A stretch of 64,000 nt of DNA. It comes from Pseudisothecium myosuroides (lineage: Eukaryota; Streptophyta; Bryopsida; Hypnales; Lembophyllaceae). A program made the position numbers and the translations under genes. Under the pieces are notes generated by a model. That model was not told the origin of the DNA. It saw only the letters and a list, made by a program, of their open reading frames with translations, and did not search any database. Below, piece by piece: positions 11,908 to 21,669 of this stretch. The stretch lies in contig OX637295.1 of NCBI GenBank assembly GCA_951799445.1, forward strand, positions 3,100,001 to 3,164,000, in the 5' to 3' direction. How positions within the stretch are numbered: position 1 is the first letter of the stretch; each line of letters begins with the position of its first letter.

Positions 11908-12500
11908 TTTTATACTTTCCGATGCATGTTAGGATCTAGACTGTTCAAATTACGCGGACTCGGTCAGCGGACATCCCCGAAGACCAAAGTTGATCAAGCG
12001 CATGCAGCTTCGAATTGCATTCAAAAGGAAGTTGGTGTTGAGATTCCACATTCGTGTAGACCGGCGCAGGAGGCGAAGCAACGCAATACACGGGAGGTGT
12101 CGTCCAATGAAGACCCAAACTTGCAAGCCGCAGTAGTTGACGGCGGAAGTTACTTCCTCCAAGGGAGAATGGAAGAGCAGCGACTGTTTCATAGAAAAGG
12201 GAGGTGAAAATTACCAATATTTGGTCAAAATGGTCAGAGACAGTTGATTCTCGGATAGTCTGCCGCCACGAGTCGAAACGAGCCCCACTTCTTTTTTTTC
12301 GATCTATTGATCAGAAGATTTTATTGCAAAAGGAGAGTACAACGACCAAGCTCGTCCCCGCAATAAAGTGAATCGGCCCCCACTTCCGTACTGCTGCCAC
12401 ATTCCATGTTGGAGTGGAAAATTCCTCGGCCGGGTCCCGCTGCGAGCATCACGGACGTCAGCATGCGCACTTGTCGACTGGGAACTGTTCCACGAAAACC
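11908..12500 (-). promoter_or_regulatory. TATA box and conserved upstream region, copy A
   Basis: On the minus strand TATAAAA lies at 11914-11908. Upstream are the conserved blocks shared with the other copies: one reading TGACC(G)AGTCCG on the minus strand near 11960, and near 12440-12470 a block with the minus-strand word GCTGACGTCC. TGACGTC is the core recognised by plant TGA/CREB-type bZIP factors. Confidence 0.55.
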
Positions 12501-12701
12501 ACGAGTTTCTCGCCATGCGAACAAAAGCATGAGCCAAATCAGGTGACTACTGCCACTAATTAGACTTCAATCGATTTCTCAAGGTCTTTGTGAGTCCTCC
12601 GGGAGTCCGGGGGTGAATACATTCATAACTTGGTGTGATTCACAAGCACTTACTACGTTAGCTTGATTAGTGTCAAAGACCAAAATTATGTAATAGAGCA
12701 G

Positions 12702-13012
12702 ATGGCGAATTTCATTAAAGTGGCGGTATTCCGTGACTTTGGGCATTTTTAACAGTTCAGACTGCACAGTCTGAACTGTTTTATCTGTACATGAATCTAT
12801 ATATGTTTTAGATTTCTGAAATCTACACCTGTCCTAGATATTTAAAATCTTGACAATTCCTAAATTTTTCAGACCGTGCGGTCTGATATCTATACTAATC
12901 TTAGATTTCTGAAATCTATAACTATCCTAGATGTTAGTAATGTAAGCCTGTCCTACATGTCACGGTCTGAAAATGGCACATGGATTGTCGCCATTTTAAT
13001 GAAATTCGCCAT
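12702..13012. mobile_element. MITE 1 (about 311 bp)
   Basis: The ends are inverted: ATGGCGAATTTCATTAAA at the left and its complement at the right. A 4-bp direct duplication, GCAG, flanks both sides. A perfect 14-bp-arm hairpin, AACAGTTCAGACTG-CA-CAGTCTGAACTGTT, lies at about 12750-12780. There is no coding capacity. Confidence 0.85.
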
Positions 13013-13339
13013 GCAGGTATTAGTATGTGAATTGAAATGACCCGTATTGTCAATTCGAGGACCGATACCTGAACATTAGTATTAGGGGAAACAAGAATCT
13101 AAAGGAATTTGAGTCTGTTTCTCAGAGATTTGAGTAAGCATGCTTAGATTCTTGAATGAGCCTGAACAAAGGCGTATGTGGTTACTGTACTACTGTGGTG
13201 AGCAATATCAGGATAATGCGAGTTCTAATGTGTGGACCTGATTGGTCATGGTCAACAGTAGCTGGATGAAAGTACTGTGACACAGTTTCGCAGTGGTTGC
13301 AAGCCAGGCCTCCGTCGATTGCAGGAGCTTGTCAGTCCC

Positions 13340-13990
13340 CTTTTTGGATCGATGTGGCATAGTGGGGTCACCATTGGAGCTTTTCGCCACTCTGCCCGGC
13401 TGATGCATAAGCATGCTCTGTATTCGGCACACCGCAGCTGCAATCTGTACGTGACAACCGTCCTCCACAGAATTGATTCAGAATCTTCCTTGTGAGGCAT
13501 GGCGGCATGGCGCAAGGGCTATTTCTGCTGCAGCAGCGCCTCTGGTTGGTTAGTTCCTCAGCTGGCTCAACAAGAAGGACTGCATGTACGGACGTGCAAC
13601 TTCTTTCAATTCTAGTTCTCTATTTCTACTACTGATTGGAAGCATCGCAGGGATGATCTGCATTGCTGTGCAAGAATGAAGAAATTCGATCGCAGTTCAG
13701 ATTATCCCTGTCAACTGAAGAAGGGGACCAGGGTAGTGACCGAGAGCCGACAATCTGGCGACCGGGAGGGACAAACGAACGCGATTGATCGGTGTAGAAC
13801 GGGAACCTGCAAGTCCCACTTGCGGCACACTGTTGCCTCTCGGGAAACACACTATTCCTTCTCGCGAAATTGTTCTCCGAATCGTCTGTTTTTCTCACTT
13901 GGGCCTGTAGAGACTTCGGTGGGTCAACAATGTCCAAGACTGAATCTGCGGACCTCGTTCACTCATCGCAGACTTCTGCATGTGCCCTTT
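13340..13990. repeat. Second repeat module, copy 1
   Basis: The words TGTGGCATAGTGGGGTCACC and ATGAAGAAATTCGATC, together with the flanking text, recur near 17900-18400 and 31090-31670 in the same order. The copies diverge by indels and no frame is preserved across them, so I treat the module as non-coding repeat DNA. Confidence 0.6.
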
Positions 13991-15227
13991 TAAGGGAGCA
14001 GAATTCAGACGCACTCGTCTAATTGCAATCTGAGCTAAGTTGATCGTACAAGGGTTTTTCATCTTCTCAATGAGCTCATTTAGATATTCGAATTAGGTTG
14101 CCGAGCATAAATGGTTGCACGCAAATTGAACAAGCGCTACTGCATGTCTTTCTCCTGCCGATCACTTAGTATCTCGCTGTAAAGTAACCAAGTTACCTTG
14201 TCGAAATGGATCATCCTTTGACCATTGACTTGTGTCACCAGAAACGCATGTTAATTCTAAGGAAAACAAAATTTTTGAATGAGTTCATGCCCAGTGCACT
14301 GCCACATTCGAAGGTCGGTACTGGTTCTTCAATTAAATGACCTCCAGTCCGGTAGTAGTCGAATTTGGTGGGTTTTGCAAAGCACGTGATTCAGCAATAC
14401 TTTTCGCTACATGGTGGAACGTACTGGAGCAACGTTTTTTAGCAAGCATGCAAATTTTGGAACACGCTTCAGAGTTCATGGAACGGTTTTAGCAATCACT
14501 CACTTGTGCAAAGTTTAGGAGGCTCAACATGGAATGGCGACATTGGAATCACGTTTTGTGTTATCAGAAACGTGATTGGGTCATTGGGAGTTGCTCTTGA
14601 GTGAACATCAATTGTTTTAGGGGTGAATTCTAAGTGCGCAACAAATTGATCACACTCAAACTTTTCTCACAACTGAGCCAGCTCAGCATCCACAGACAAG
14701 AACCAATGGAAACGCACAAATCTTTCAAGAAACGGAAGTTTTTCTTATGCATGCAGCTGTGTAAGGTGTCCATTAAGTGAGCAGCTTCAAAGCCGTGGTA
14801 ATATTAATGTCAAATCGTTTTCACAATGTGTGAATAAAGAATGAGGAAACTGCGACTCTAGTAGTCATCTAAAATGAATTTGTAAAACTAATTGGCATTT
14901 CGAGTTTGGAGCTGAGGCTCCGTCACTCGGAGCTAGCTAATGAACGTACTGTAACTAACCGAATAGTACGTCGAGATCTCCCCATTCACGGAACCTGACG
15001 AGCTCGGTCCATGATATTCGATCATCTGCTGGTCCTCCAAGATCTTTCTAGCTAACCCGGACATTCAATTGCCATTCCTTCTTGGATTGAAGAATTTGGT
15101 GCCTTTCAGAGAAAGAATTGGCCAAGACATTCAATGGAAGCTGGAATCTTTGGCTCAGTCAGCTGCTTTCGTCAACAGTCGACGACGATCTGGAGCAGCT
15201 GCATGTCATGAACCCAACGAGCTTGCT

Positions 15228-15389
15228 TCACTGACGCTTCGAGGGAGGTCTCCACTTGGAGGAGCCGCCATCCCCCATGGGACTCGACTTGGACGGAGGC
15301 CTCCACTTGGACGATCCTCCGTCGCCCATGGGGGAAGCCTTCGACGGTGGTCTCCACTTCGATGATCCCCCATCGCCAGTCACGGCCAT
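15228..15389 (-). CDS. Small repeat protein, copy B (53 aa, three 17-residue repeats)
   Basis: ATG at 15389 sits in GCCACCATGG, a very good eukaryotic start context. The product is M-A-V-T, then three copies of GDGGSSKWRPPSK separated by ASPM and SSPM, ending R-Q and TGA at 15228-15230. Third-base changes between the repeats (GGC GAT GGG, GGC GAC GGA, GGG GAT GGC; TCA TCG, TCG TCC, TCC TCC) leave the peptide unchanged. There is one more 51-bp unit than in copies A and E, an in-frame change in repeat number. TATA lies 251 bp upstream. The function is unknown. Confidence 0.65.
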   Translation of the reverse strand: MAVTGDGGSSKWRPPSKASPMGDGGSSKWRPPSKSSPMGDGGSSKWRPPSKRQ

Positions 15390-15639
15390 GGTGGCAATTA
15401 GCTGCCGGACTGAAATTTCAAAACTCTGGCCGGTCTGCAAGCTTGGATCGGATCAGATAGCAAGAGCTTTCAGTTCACAGTGCGAATGGATCAATTAGAA
15501 GCTGGCTTCGAGTGTCAAATTGTTGCTCCGGGTGTTCGGTAGTTCGATTTATCACTGGCTTCCGCGCGCGTCGAGCTTGAGTTTGTGTTGGTCGATCACT
15601 CAGATGTTAGTGTTGTGATAGAATGAGAGTGTGATGGTC

Positions 15640-16215
15640 TTTTATACACGTTGTGATTCATGCTGCAGCGATCTCTGTTCAAAGTAGGCGGACTTTGTCA
15701 GCGGATGCCTGATCTTGACATACCGATGAATTGGTCCATTCCAACGCCGCTTCAAATTTCAAATCGCCTTCCAAGGAAGTGGGTAATGATCTGACAGTCA
15801 GTGGCCTGGCCGGAAGGACATTCGTGTTGCACGGCGCTGCGCCGGCGAGGGCAACCAGCAACGCGAAACATGCGACGTGTTGATCGTCCGAAGCCGAAGC
15901 CGTTAATTTATTAGTCAGTTCGAGTTGGTCGCAGGGGATTTTACTCTTCTCCAAGTGTTGGAAGTCAGAGGAGGAGTTCTGGGCGGGGGTTTCAACTTCC
16001 AAGGAAGATTCAATTCGACGGGTCACTGACTAATTGTATTTGGTCAATTAGACGGTTACGCACAAACCGTTGGTCAATTGGGTCACAGACACATGACTGA
16101 TTTCTGAAGGAATAAGTACGTATTCTGTCCTGCTGCCTGATGACGAATCGAACCTTTTCGTGGTCGGGTCCCGCTGCCGACATCATTGGCGTCAGCGTGA
16201 GCAGCTGTTGAAGAC
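15640..16215 (-). promoter_or_regulatory. TATA box and conserved upstream region, copy B
   Basis: Minus-strand TATAAAA lies at 15646-15640. Farther upstream is GCTGACAAAGTCCGCC, shared with copies C and E, then AACACGTCGC near 15870 (ACGT core) and GCTGACGCCAATGATGTC near 16190. Preservation of these blocks while the surrounding DNA has drifted suggests regulatory function. Confidence 0.5.
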
Positions 16216-16339
16216 TCTTTCCACATCGGGTATGCGCGCGGGTTTATGATCTTTTGGCACTTAATTACTTAATGGAGCATTGGATTAGTTGACATTCATT
16301 GTTCCTATGTGTTGCATAGAATACTTTCTTGACTTTGAA

Positions 16340-16460
16340 AGCAACATCTATCACACTTATAGATTCAGAAATCTAGGACAATTGAACATTTCAAACCAGC
16401 CACTCTAAACTGCAAAATTGCCAAAATTAAGGAATTTTGCCATTTTAACAAAATTGTCCA
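16340..16460. mobile_element. Partial MITE, right-end fragment
   Basis: It contains the internal text GAAATCTAGGACAATTGAAC and a right terminus reading CCATTTTAACAAAATTGTCCAT. It matches the right part of the MITE at 18405-18691 and lacks a matching left end. Confidence 0.6.
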
Positions 16461-16495
16461 TATATGCTAACTACTTATGGCAAACAACTAGTGTT

Positions 16496-16690
16496 ATGGG
16501 CAATTTCGTTAAAATGGCGGAATTCCAAGTGCCACTTTGACAGTGTGCCATTTTCACCATCTAGGACTAGTATAGATTTCAGAACGGCTGTTCTAAACCA
16601 TCTAGGACCGGTATAGATTTCAGAACGATCGTTCTGAACTGTTTTCATGCCATTTTAAAAAAATATCGCCATTTTAACGAAATTGCCCAT
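16496..16690. mobile_element. MITE 2 (195-bp subfamily)
   Basis: Left end ATGGGCAATTTCGTTAAA, right end its complement, and flanking 4-bp duplication TGTT. It is the same length as the copy at 17220-17414 and nearly the same sequence. Confidence 0.9.
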
Positions 16691-16811
16691 TGTTGCAAAA
16701 GGGTAAGGATACCTTATTTGGACTCTCGGACCAAAGATTTGTTGAATTTCAAAGTCAGCTAGTGAAATTAAAATTATTGTTTATTAAACGATATGGGTAA
16801 GTATGGGTTGT

Positions 16812-17115
16812 ATGGCCAAATTCATTAAAATGGCGGGATTCCGTTAATTTGGCACTTTTATTAGTTCAGAGCCTCAAGTCTAAACTATTTTTTTGTACCA
16901 AAATCTATACCAGTACTAGATTTCTGAAATCTATAAAAATCTTAGATTTTTCAAACTTTTTGGTCTAATATCTATGCTAGTCAGGCTAGATTTTTGAAAT
17001 CTAAAATTGACCTAGATGTTAGAAATGTACACTTGTCCTAGACTTTATAAGGCTAAAGAAGGAATTGAATGGGAAAATGGCGGATTTCATATGCCATTTT
17101 AACGAAATTTTCCAT
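16812..17115. mobile_element. MITE 3 (about 304-bp subfamily)
   Basis: The left end is ATGGCCAAATTCATTAAA and the right end AACGAAATTTTCCAT. Internal AGATTTCTGAAATCTA palindromes match MITE 1. The flanking 4-mers do not match, so the target duplication has decayed or an end is misplaced. Confidence 0.75.
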
Positions 17116-17219
17116 AAGTCCAGACTATCCAATGCATAAAATGAAAAAAACACAACATCTCAAATCAAGGGCCAAAGGCCAAGCAGTCGAGTAAAAGGGT
17201 GAAATGACCTTTTGTAGGT

Positions 17220-17414
17220 ATGGGCAATTTCGTTAAAATGGCGGTATTCCAAGTGCCACTTTGATAGTGTGCCATTTTCACCATCTAGGACAGGTATAGA
17301 TTTTAGATCGGCCATTCTAAACCATCTAATATTAGTGTAGATTTCAAAACAACCATTCTGAACTATTTTCATGTCATTTTAAAAAAATATCGCCATTCTA
17401 ACGAAATTGCCTAT
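17220..17414. mobile_element. MITE 4 (195-bp subfamily)
   Basis: Left end ATGGGCAATTTCGTTAAA, right end CTAACGAAATTGCCTAT, and 4-bp duplication AGGT on both sides. Confidence 0.88.
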
Positions 17415-17466
17415 AGGTGTAATTTTTCCATCACTGGCACAAGCCACTCATACTTCAACCGTGATA

Positions 17467-17776
17467 ATGGCAAATTTCATTAAAATGGCAGTATTCCATG
17501 TGCCATTTTCACACTTTGACATCTAGGACACCTATACATTGCTAACATCTAGGGTAGTTTTAGATTTCAAAAATCTAGAACTATCATAGATATCAGACCA
17601 AGTAGTCTGAAAAATCTAGGATTGGTATAGATTTCAGATATCTAGGACAATTGTAGATTTCAAAAATCTAGTACTAGTATAGATTTTGGGACAGAAAAAA
17701 TAGTTCAGACTAGGCAGTCTGAACTGCTAAAAGTGCCTAATTAACGGAATACCGCCATTTTAATGAAATTGGCCAT
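17467..17776. mobile_element. MITE 5 (310 bp)
   Basis: Left end ATGGCAAATTTCATTAAA and right end TTAATGAAATTGGCCAT, with flanking 4-bp duplication GATA. Internally it is in the opposite order to MITE 1: the GTTCAGACT hairpin lies near the right end, so the element is inverted relative to MITE 1. Confidence 0.88.
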
Positions 17777-17859
17777 GATACTATTTATGAATTTTATTTT
17801 ATTCTTAAGGTAAGTTAGTGAGGAACTGAGGATGATGGGATTGAAGGCTGTTTCGGAGC

Positions 17860-18400
17860 AGTTCCATGGCTAGATTTCAAGAGGATGGCAACCAGCTTTT
17901 TGTGGTTGCGGGAATGTGGGTCACCATACGAAAATTTGCTTTTCGTCTGATCCGGTCCCTGGTTCCGACTGAGCAAGTTCATGACCCTGCACACCGTGGA
18001 TGACAAAAAATTACCCTTGTTGACAGCAGTCAACATTATTCGTCACCAGGAGTACCCGACAGCTAGAATTAATGAGTTTTCCTCGTAAGTTACGACGCAA
18101 GGACTAGTTCTGCTGCAAAGTCTCTGGTCAGTTCCTTGCTCAACACGAATGACTACTCGTGAACGAATGCTTTCAGTTCTATCTTTCCCTTTCCATAAAT
18201 TATTTGGAAACAATTACAGGGATAAGATGAATTGTAGTGCATAAATGAAGAAATTCGATCGCAGTCAACTAGAGGACACCAGGGCAGTGAACGAGTGCAT
18301 GCTGAGTGCCGCCAGGCGGCCGTTAGGGCCAAGGTAACACGTTTAGAACGGGAACCAGTGAGTCCCACGTACGGCATACTATTCCTTCTTAAGAAAGTGC
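17860..18400. repeat. Second repeat module, copy 2
   Basis: Co-linear with 13340-13990 and 31090-31670. It shares AATGTGGGTCACCAT, ATGAAGAAATTCGATCGCAG and GGGCAGTGAACGAG. No frame is preserved across copies. Confidence 0.6.
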
Positions 18401-18404
18401 TATA

Positions 18405-18691
18405 ATGGGCAATTTCGTTAAAATGGCGGTATACGATGTGCCATTTTCGAAGCGGCCACTATGAACTGCAAAAGAGACATCTAAAAGGGATAAAGATTTC
18501 AAAAATCTTGGTCTTTTATAGATTTCAGAAATTTAGCACAACTGTAGATTTCAAATTGCACAGTTTGAACTTTGAAAGCAACATCTAGTAGATTTCAGAA
18601 ATCTAGGACAGTTGAACATTTCAAAGCAGCCGCTCTGAACTGTGAAAACTGCCAAAGTTAAGGAATTTTGCCATTTTAACGAAATTGCCAT
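18405..18691. mobile_element. MITE 6 (287 bp)
   Basis: Left end ATGGGCAATTTCGTTAAA, right end TTAACGAAATTGCCAT, and 4-bp duplication TATA. The interior has two GAAATCTAGGACA blocks. Confidence 0.88.
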
Positions 18692-20188
18692 TATACCAAT
18701 GTTGTTCTCACTTGGGCCTCTTGAGATTTTGATGGGTGAGTAATTGTCAAGGTAGAGTCTCTAGTTAGAGCCGCCCCTTCACTCAACACGGACTGCCGCG
18801 TCCATATGTATTTCGAAGTAGAAGTAATTCAGACGCACACGTCCAATTGCAATCTGAGGTTGATCGTTTAGACCAGCGAAGTTCAGTTCCAGGGCTTTTC
18901 AGCTTCTCAACGAGCGAATTAATTTCAATAGGATAAGAATTATTATGTAGAGCAGAATGGAACGCCAACTCCGTTAAACAAGCGGTATTGCATTTGCCAT
19001 TTTGCCATTAATGAAAATCGAATCAAGGTGACAAATGATCCTTCAGGTGGAAAATTGGCACAAAAATTGTACTATGGTGAACTAAATCTGTACAGTTTGT
19101 GTATCTCCTTTTTGCAATAGAAAACTTGCCAATGAAAATAATTGAAATTTGTCTTCAGTTTCTCCTGGAAGTCTCCTGCTGATTGATCAATTAGGATTTG
19201 TGAATAACCGTTCCGATATGGATCATCCTTTGAATGTACATTGACTTGTGTCACCAAAACGTTAATTAGGAAAACGTAGATTCTGAAACAGACAATCAGT
19301 TTATGCCAAATTGCCAATGCAGTGTCATATTTGAATTTGAAGGTCGGTACTGATTCTTCAATTAAATCACTAGTCCGGTAGTATTAGAATACGGAGGGTT
19401 TAGCAACGTTATTCAGCAATACTTTGTCTACATGCAACATTTTGGATCACGCTTGAGCAACGTTTTGTTACCAAACATGCAAACTTTGGAACATGCTTCA
19501 GGAAACATACAACGTCTTAAGCAAAAACTTTGAACAACCTTTAGTAGCAACGTTCACTTGAATGTCTATAGTGGAATCATGTTTTGTGTAATCAGCAATG
19601 CTCCAAACAATGCTGTAGGGGGTAATTCTAGTACGTAACTCCTGAAGGTGTTCACAGATCCTATTTGCACCAGATTGATCCCCCGATTGAAACCACTCAC
19701 ACTCGATCAGCTGAGAAACGAACTTCAGCACTAACAACTAAGAACCAACTGAAACACAAGAACAAATCTTTCAATCATGATCAACTGAAGCCATTCATAT
19801 GTATATATATAGTCAGCCGTGTAACGTGTCAATTGAGCAGCTTTAAGGCTGCGGTATTAATGTCAAATCATTCTGACAATGTGCGAATAAAGAATTATGA
19901 ACTACTCTAATCATCAGAAATAATGAATCTGTACAAATTAAAGAGTATTTCGAGTTCTGAGGCTCCGAGCTAATGAATTGTAACCTCGGTCCGTATTCGG
20001 CAGGTCCTGGACGCGCTCGCTAGCTCAGACATTCAATTGCCATTCATTCTTTGATTGAAGAATTTGAAGCTATAAAGGAAAGAATTGGCCGGGTTTTCAA
20101 TTGAATCCGGAATTCTTGCCTCAGCTGCATATATTTGTCGACAGTTGAGGAGGATATCGACAGTCGTCGATTTCCCCACATGCTAGTT

Positions 20189-20350
20189 TCATTGGCGCTT
20201 CGAAGGAGGTCTCCACTTGGAGGAGCCGCCATCCCCCATGGGACTAGACTTGGACGGAGGTCTCCACTTAGACGATCCTCCGTCGCCCATGGGAGAAGCC
20301 TTCGACGGAGGTCTCCACTTCGATGATCCCCCATCGCCCATCACGGCCAT
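20189..20350 (-). CDS. Small repeat protein, copy C (53 aa, three 17-residue repeats)
   Basis: ATG at 20350 gives M-A-V-M, then GDGGSSKWRPPSK three times with linkers ASPM and SSPM, ending R-Q and TGA at 20189-20191. Apart from MAVM against MAVT the protein is the same as copy B, although flanking DNA has many indels. The start is fixed by the ATGGCCGTG context common to all five copies, and an upstream stop precedes it in frame. TATA lies about 268 bp upstream. The function is unknown. Confidence 0.65.
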   Translation of the reverse strand: MAVMGDGGSSKWRPPSKASPMGDGGSSKWRPPSKSSPMGDGGSSKWRPPSKRQ

Positions 20351-20617
20351 TGCAATTAGCTCTCGTACTGAAACTTTTAAACTTTCGGGGGCTGCTTTCC
20401 CGTCTTTAAGCTTGGATTAGCTAGATCGAACTGTTATCTGAAAGAATACTTCTCAAACTGATCAGAATTCGGCTTCGAGTGTCAATTTGTTGTTCCGGCG
20501 CGTGTGCAAGTACAAGCTAGTTCAATATAATTATCAATTGCTTCCGAGTCGAGCTTGAGGTTGTACTGGTCGATCACTCAGGTGAGCTTGTCGTGGCAGA
20601 ATGAAAGTGTCATGGTC

Positions 20618-21130
20618 TTTTATACGTTCTGATTCATGCTGCAGCGATCTCTGTTCAAATTACACGGACTTTGTCAGCAGACACCTGAACTTGGCAGACC
20701 CAAGGTTTGATCCATTCAAACGCAGCTTCAAGTCGCATTCCAAGGAAGGAAGTGCATACTCTTGAAAGTCAGTGACATGGAAGAACAATCGTGTTGAACG
20801 GCGCCGGCGAGGCCGAGCGACGCGAAACATGCCACATGTCGTCCGATGACGACCCGAAGTAGAAGCCGTTATTTGTTCAAGTTGGTCACAGGGGATTGGA
20901 ACTTACTATGATCCTCCAAGGTTGGAAGTCAGAGGAGTAATGAGCGCGGATTCCAAGGAAGATTCAATTCGACGGTCACTAATATTGTTTGGTCAATTCG
21001 AGTTACGCACAAACGGTTGGTCAATTTGGTCATGAAATATCCGGCCCACATTTTGTACGTATTCTGCCCAGCTGGATGATGACAAACGGAGCCTCGCTGC
21101 CGACAGCACGGGCGTCAACATAAGCAGCTG
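20618..21130 (-). promoter_or_regulatory. TATA box and conserved upstream region, copy C
   Basis: Minus-strand TATAAAA lies at 20624-20618, preceded by GAACG as in copies D and E. Upstream are CTGACAAAGTCCGTG near 20670, GGACGACATGTGG near 20830 and a TTGACGCCCGTGC block near 21110. Confidence 0.5.
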
Positions 21131-21358
21131 TCGAAGACTAACTTTCGCCATTGGGAAACTTTTCCGGAAGACCATGAGGCTTGGAAGACGGATAGGCACC
21201 CACCAAATGAAAACCAAGAAGAATGAGCAATATTGTAAATCAGGTGCGACCAAAATGAAAGTAAATTTTGTGAATTTTTCCTATATCAAGAAGTTCTCTA
21301 TGATTACCACACTTCGAAGTAAGCAGTAAAAGGGACACTTGAAGGTTCAAGTAGATTC

Positions 21359-21668
21359 ATGGCCAATTTCTTTAAAATGGCGGTATTTTATTAATTTGGC
21401 ACTTTTAACAGTTCAGACTGCACAGTTTGAACTGTTAAATATATACCTAAATCTATACTAGTCTTAGAATTCTGAAATCTACACTTGTCTTGAATATTTG
21501 AAATCTATATTAATCCTAGATTTTTCAAACTGTGTAGTTTGGTATCTATATTAGTTCTAGATTTTTGAAAGCTGTCACTGACCTATATGTTAGTAACGTA
21601 AACTTGTCCTAGATGTCACGGTCTAAAAATGTCACATAAAATACCACCATTTTAATGAAATTTGCCAT
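21359..21668. mobile_element. MITE 7 (310 bp)
   Basis: Left end ATGGCCAATTTCTTTAAA, right end TTAATGAAATTTGCCAT. The hairpin GTTCAGACTGCACAGTTTGAAC near 21410 matches MITE 1 with one mismatch. Flanking 4-mers ATTC and GTTC match at three of four positions. Confidence 0.85.
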
Positions 21669-21669
21669 G

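Larger units (their letters stand above)
10985..12545 (-). repeat. Duplicated unit, copy A, carrying the GDGGSSKWRPPSK gene
   Basis: This segment is co-linear with four others in the window (copies B, C, D and E). Shared landmarks, in plus-strand order, are CAGCTTCAAAGCTG, GAATAAAGAA followed by ACTACTCTAGTCA, the 51-bp coding repeat, TTTTATA, CGGACT(T/C)(G)GTCAGCGGAC and a CGTCAGC(A/G)TG block near the right end. Divergence outside the small ORF is substantial, with many indels, so the duplication is not very recent. Confidence 0.8.
13625..16235 (-). repeat. Duplicated unit, copy B
   Basis: This copy is co-linear with copies A, C, D and E and longer on the left than copy A. Landmarks include TTCAATTAAATGACCTCCAGTCCGG at about 14330 (also at 19360 in copy C), GTGAATAAAGAATGAGG at 14830, the coding repeat at 15228-15389, TATA at 15640 and GGCGTCAGCGTGAGCAGC at 16190. 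Between about 14000 and 15200 I see no gene. Confidence 0.8.
18700..21215 (-). repeat. Duplicated unit, copy C
   Basis: Co-linear with copy B over its whole length: TTGATCGTTTAGACCAGCGAAG at 18855, TTCAATTAAATCACTAGTCCGG at 19357, GCGAATAAAGAATTATG at 19880, the coding repeat, TATA at 20618 and GGCGTCAACATAAGCAGC at 21110. Near 20145 it preserves GAGGAGGATATCGACAGTCG, the uninterrupted version of the site where copia inserted in copy D. No gene other than the small ORF is seen. Confidence 0.8.

Noticed and set aside
13676..13993. Small gene starting MKKFDRS in the second repeat module
   Set aside because: The ATG and first codons are shared by three copies, but the frame is lost within 10-30 codons with different lengths, so there is no sign of coding constraint.
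15256..15498. Plus-strand frame reading GGLHLDDPPSPM through the 51-bp repeats
   Set aside because: It is also open and fairly conserved, but it has no shared ATG or shared stop across copies, and the upstream frame carries TGA in copies B and D. The minus frame keeps start, stop and peptide in all five copies.
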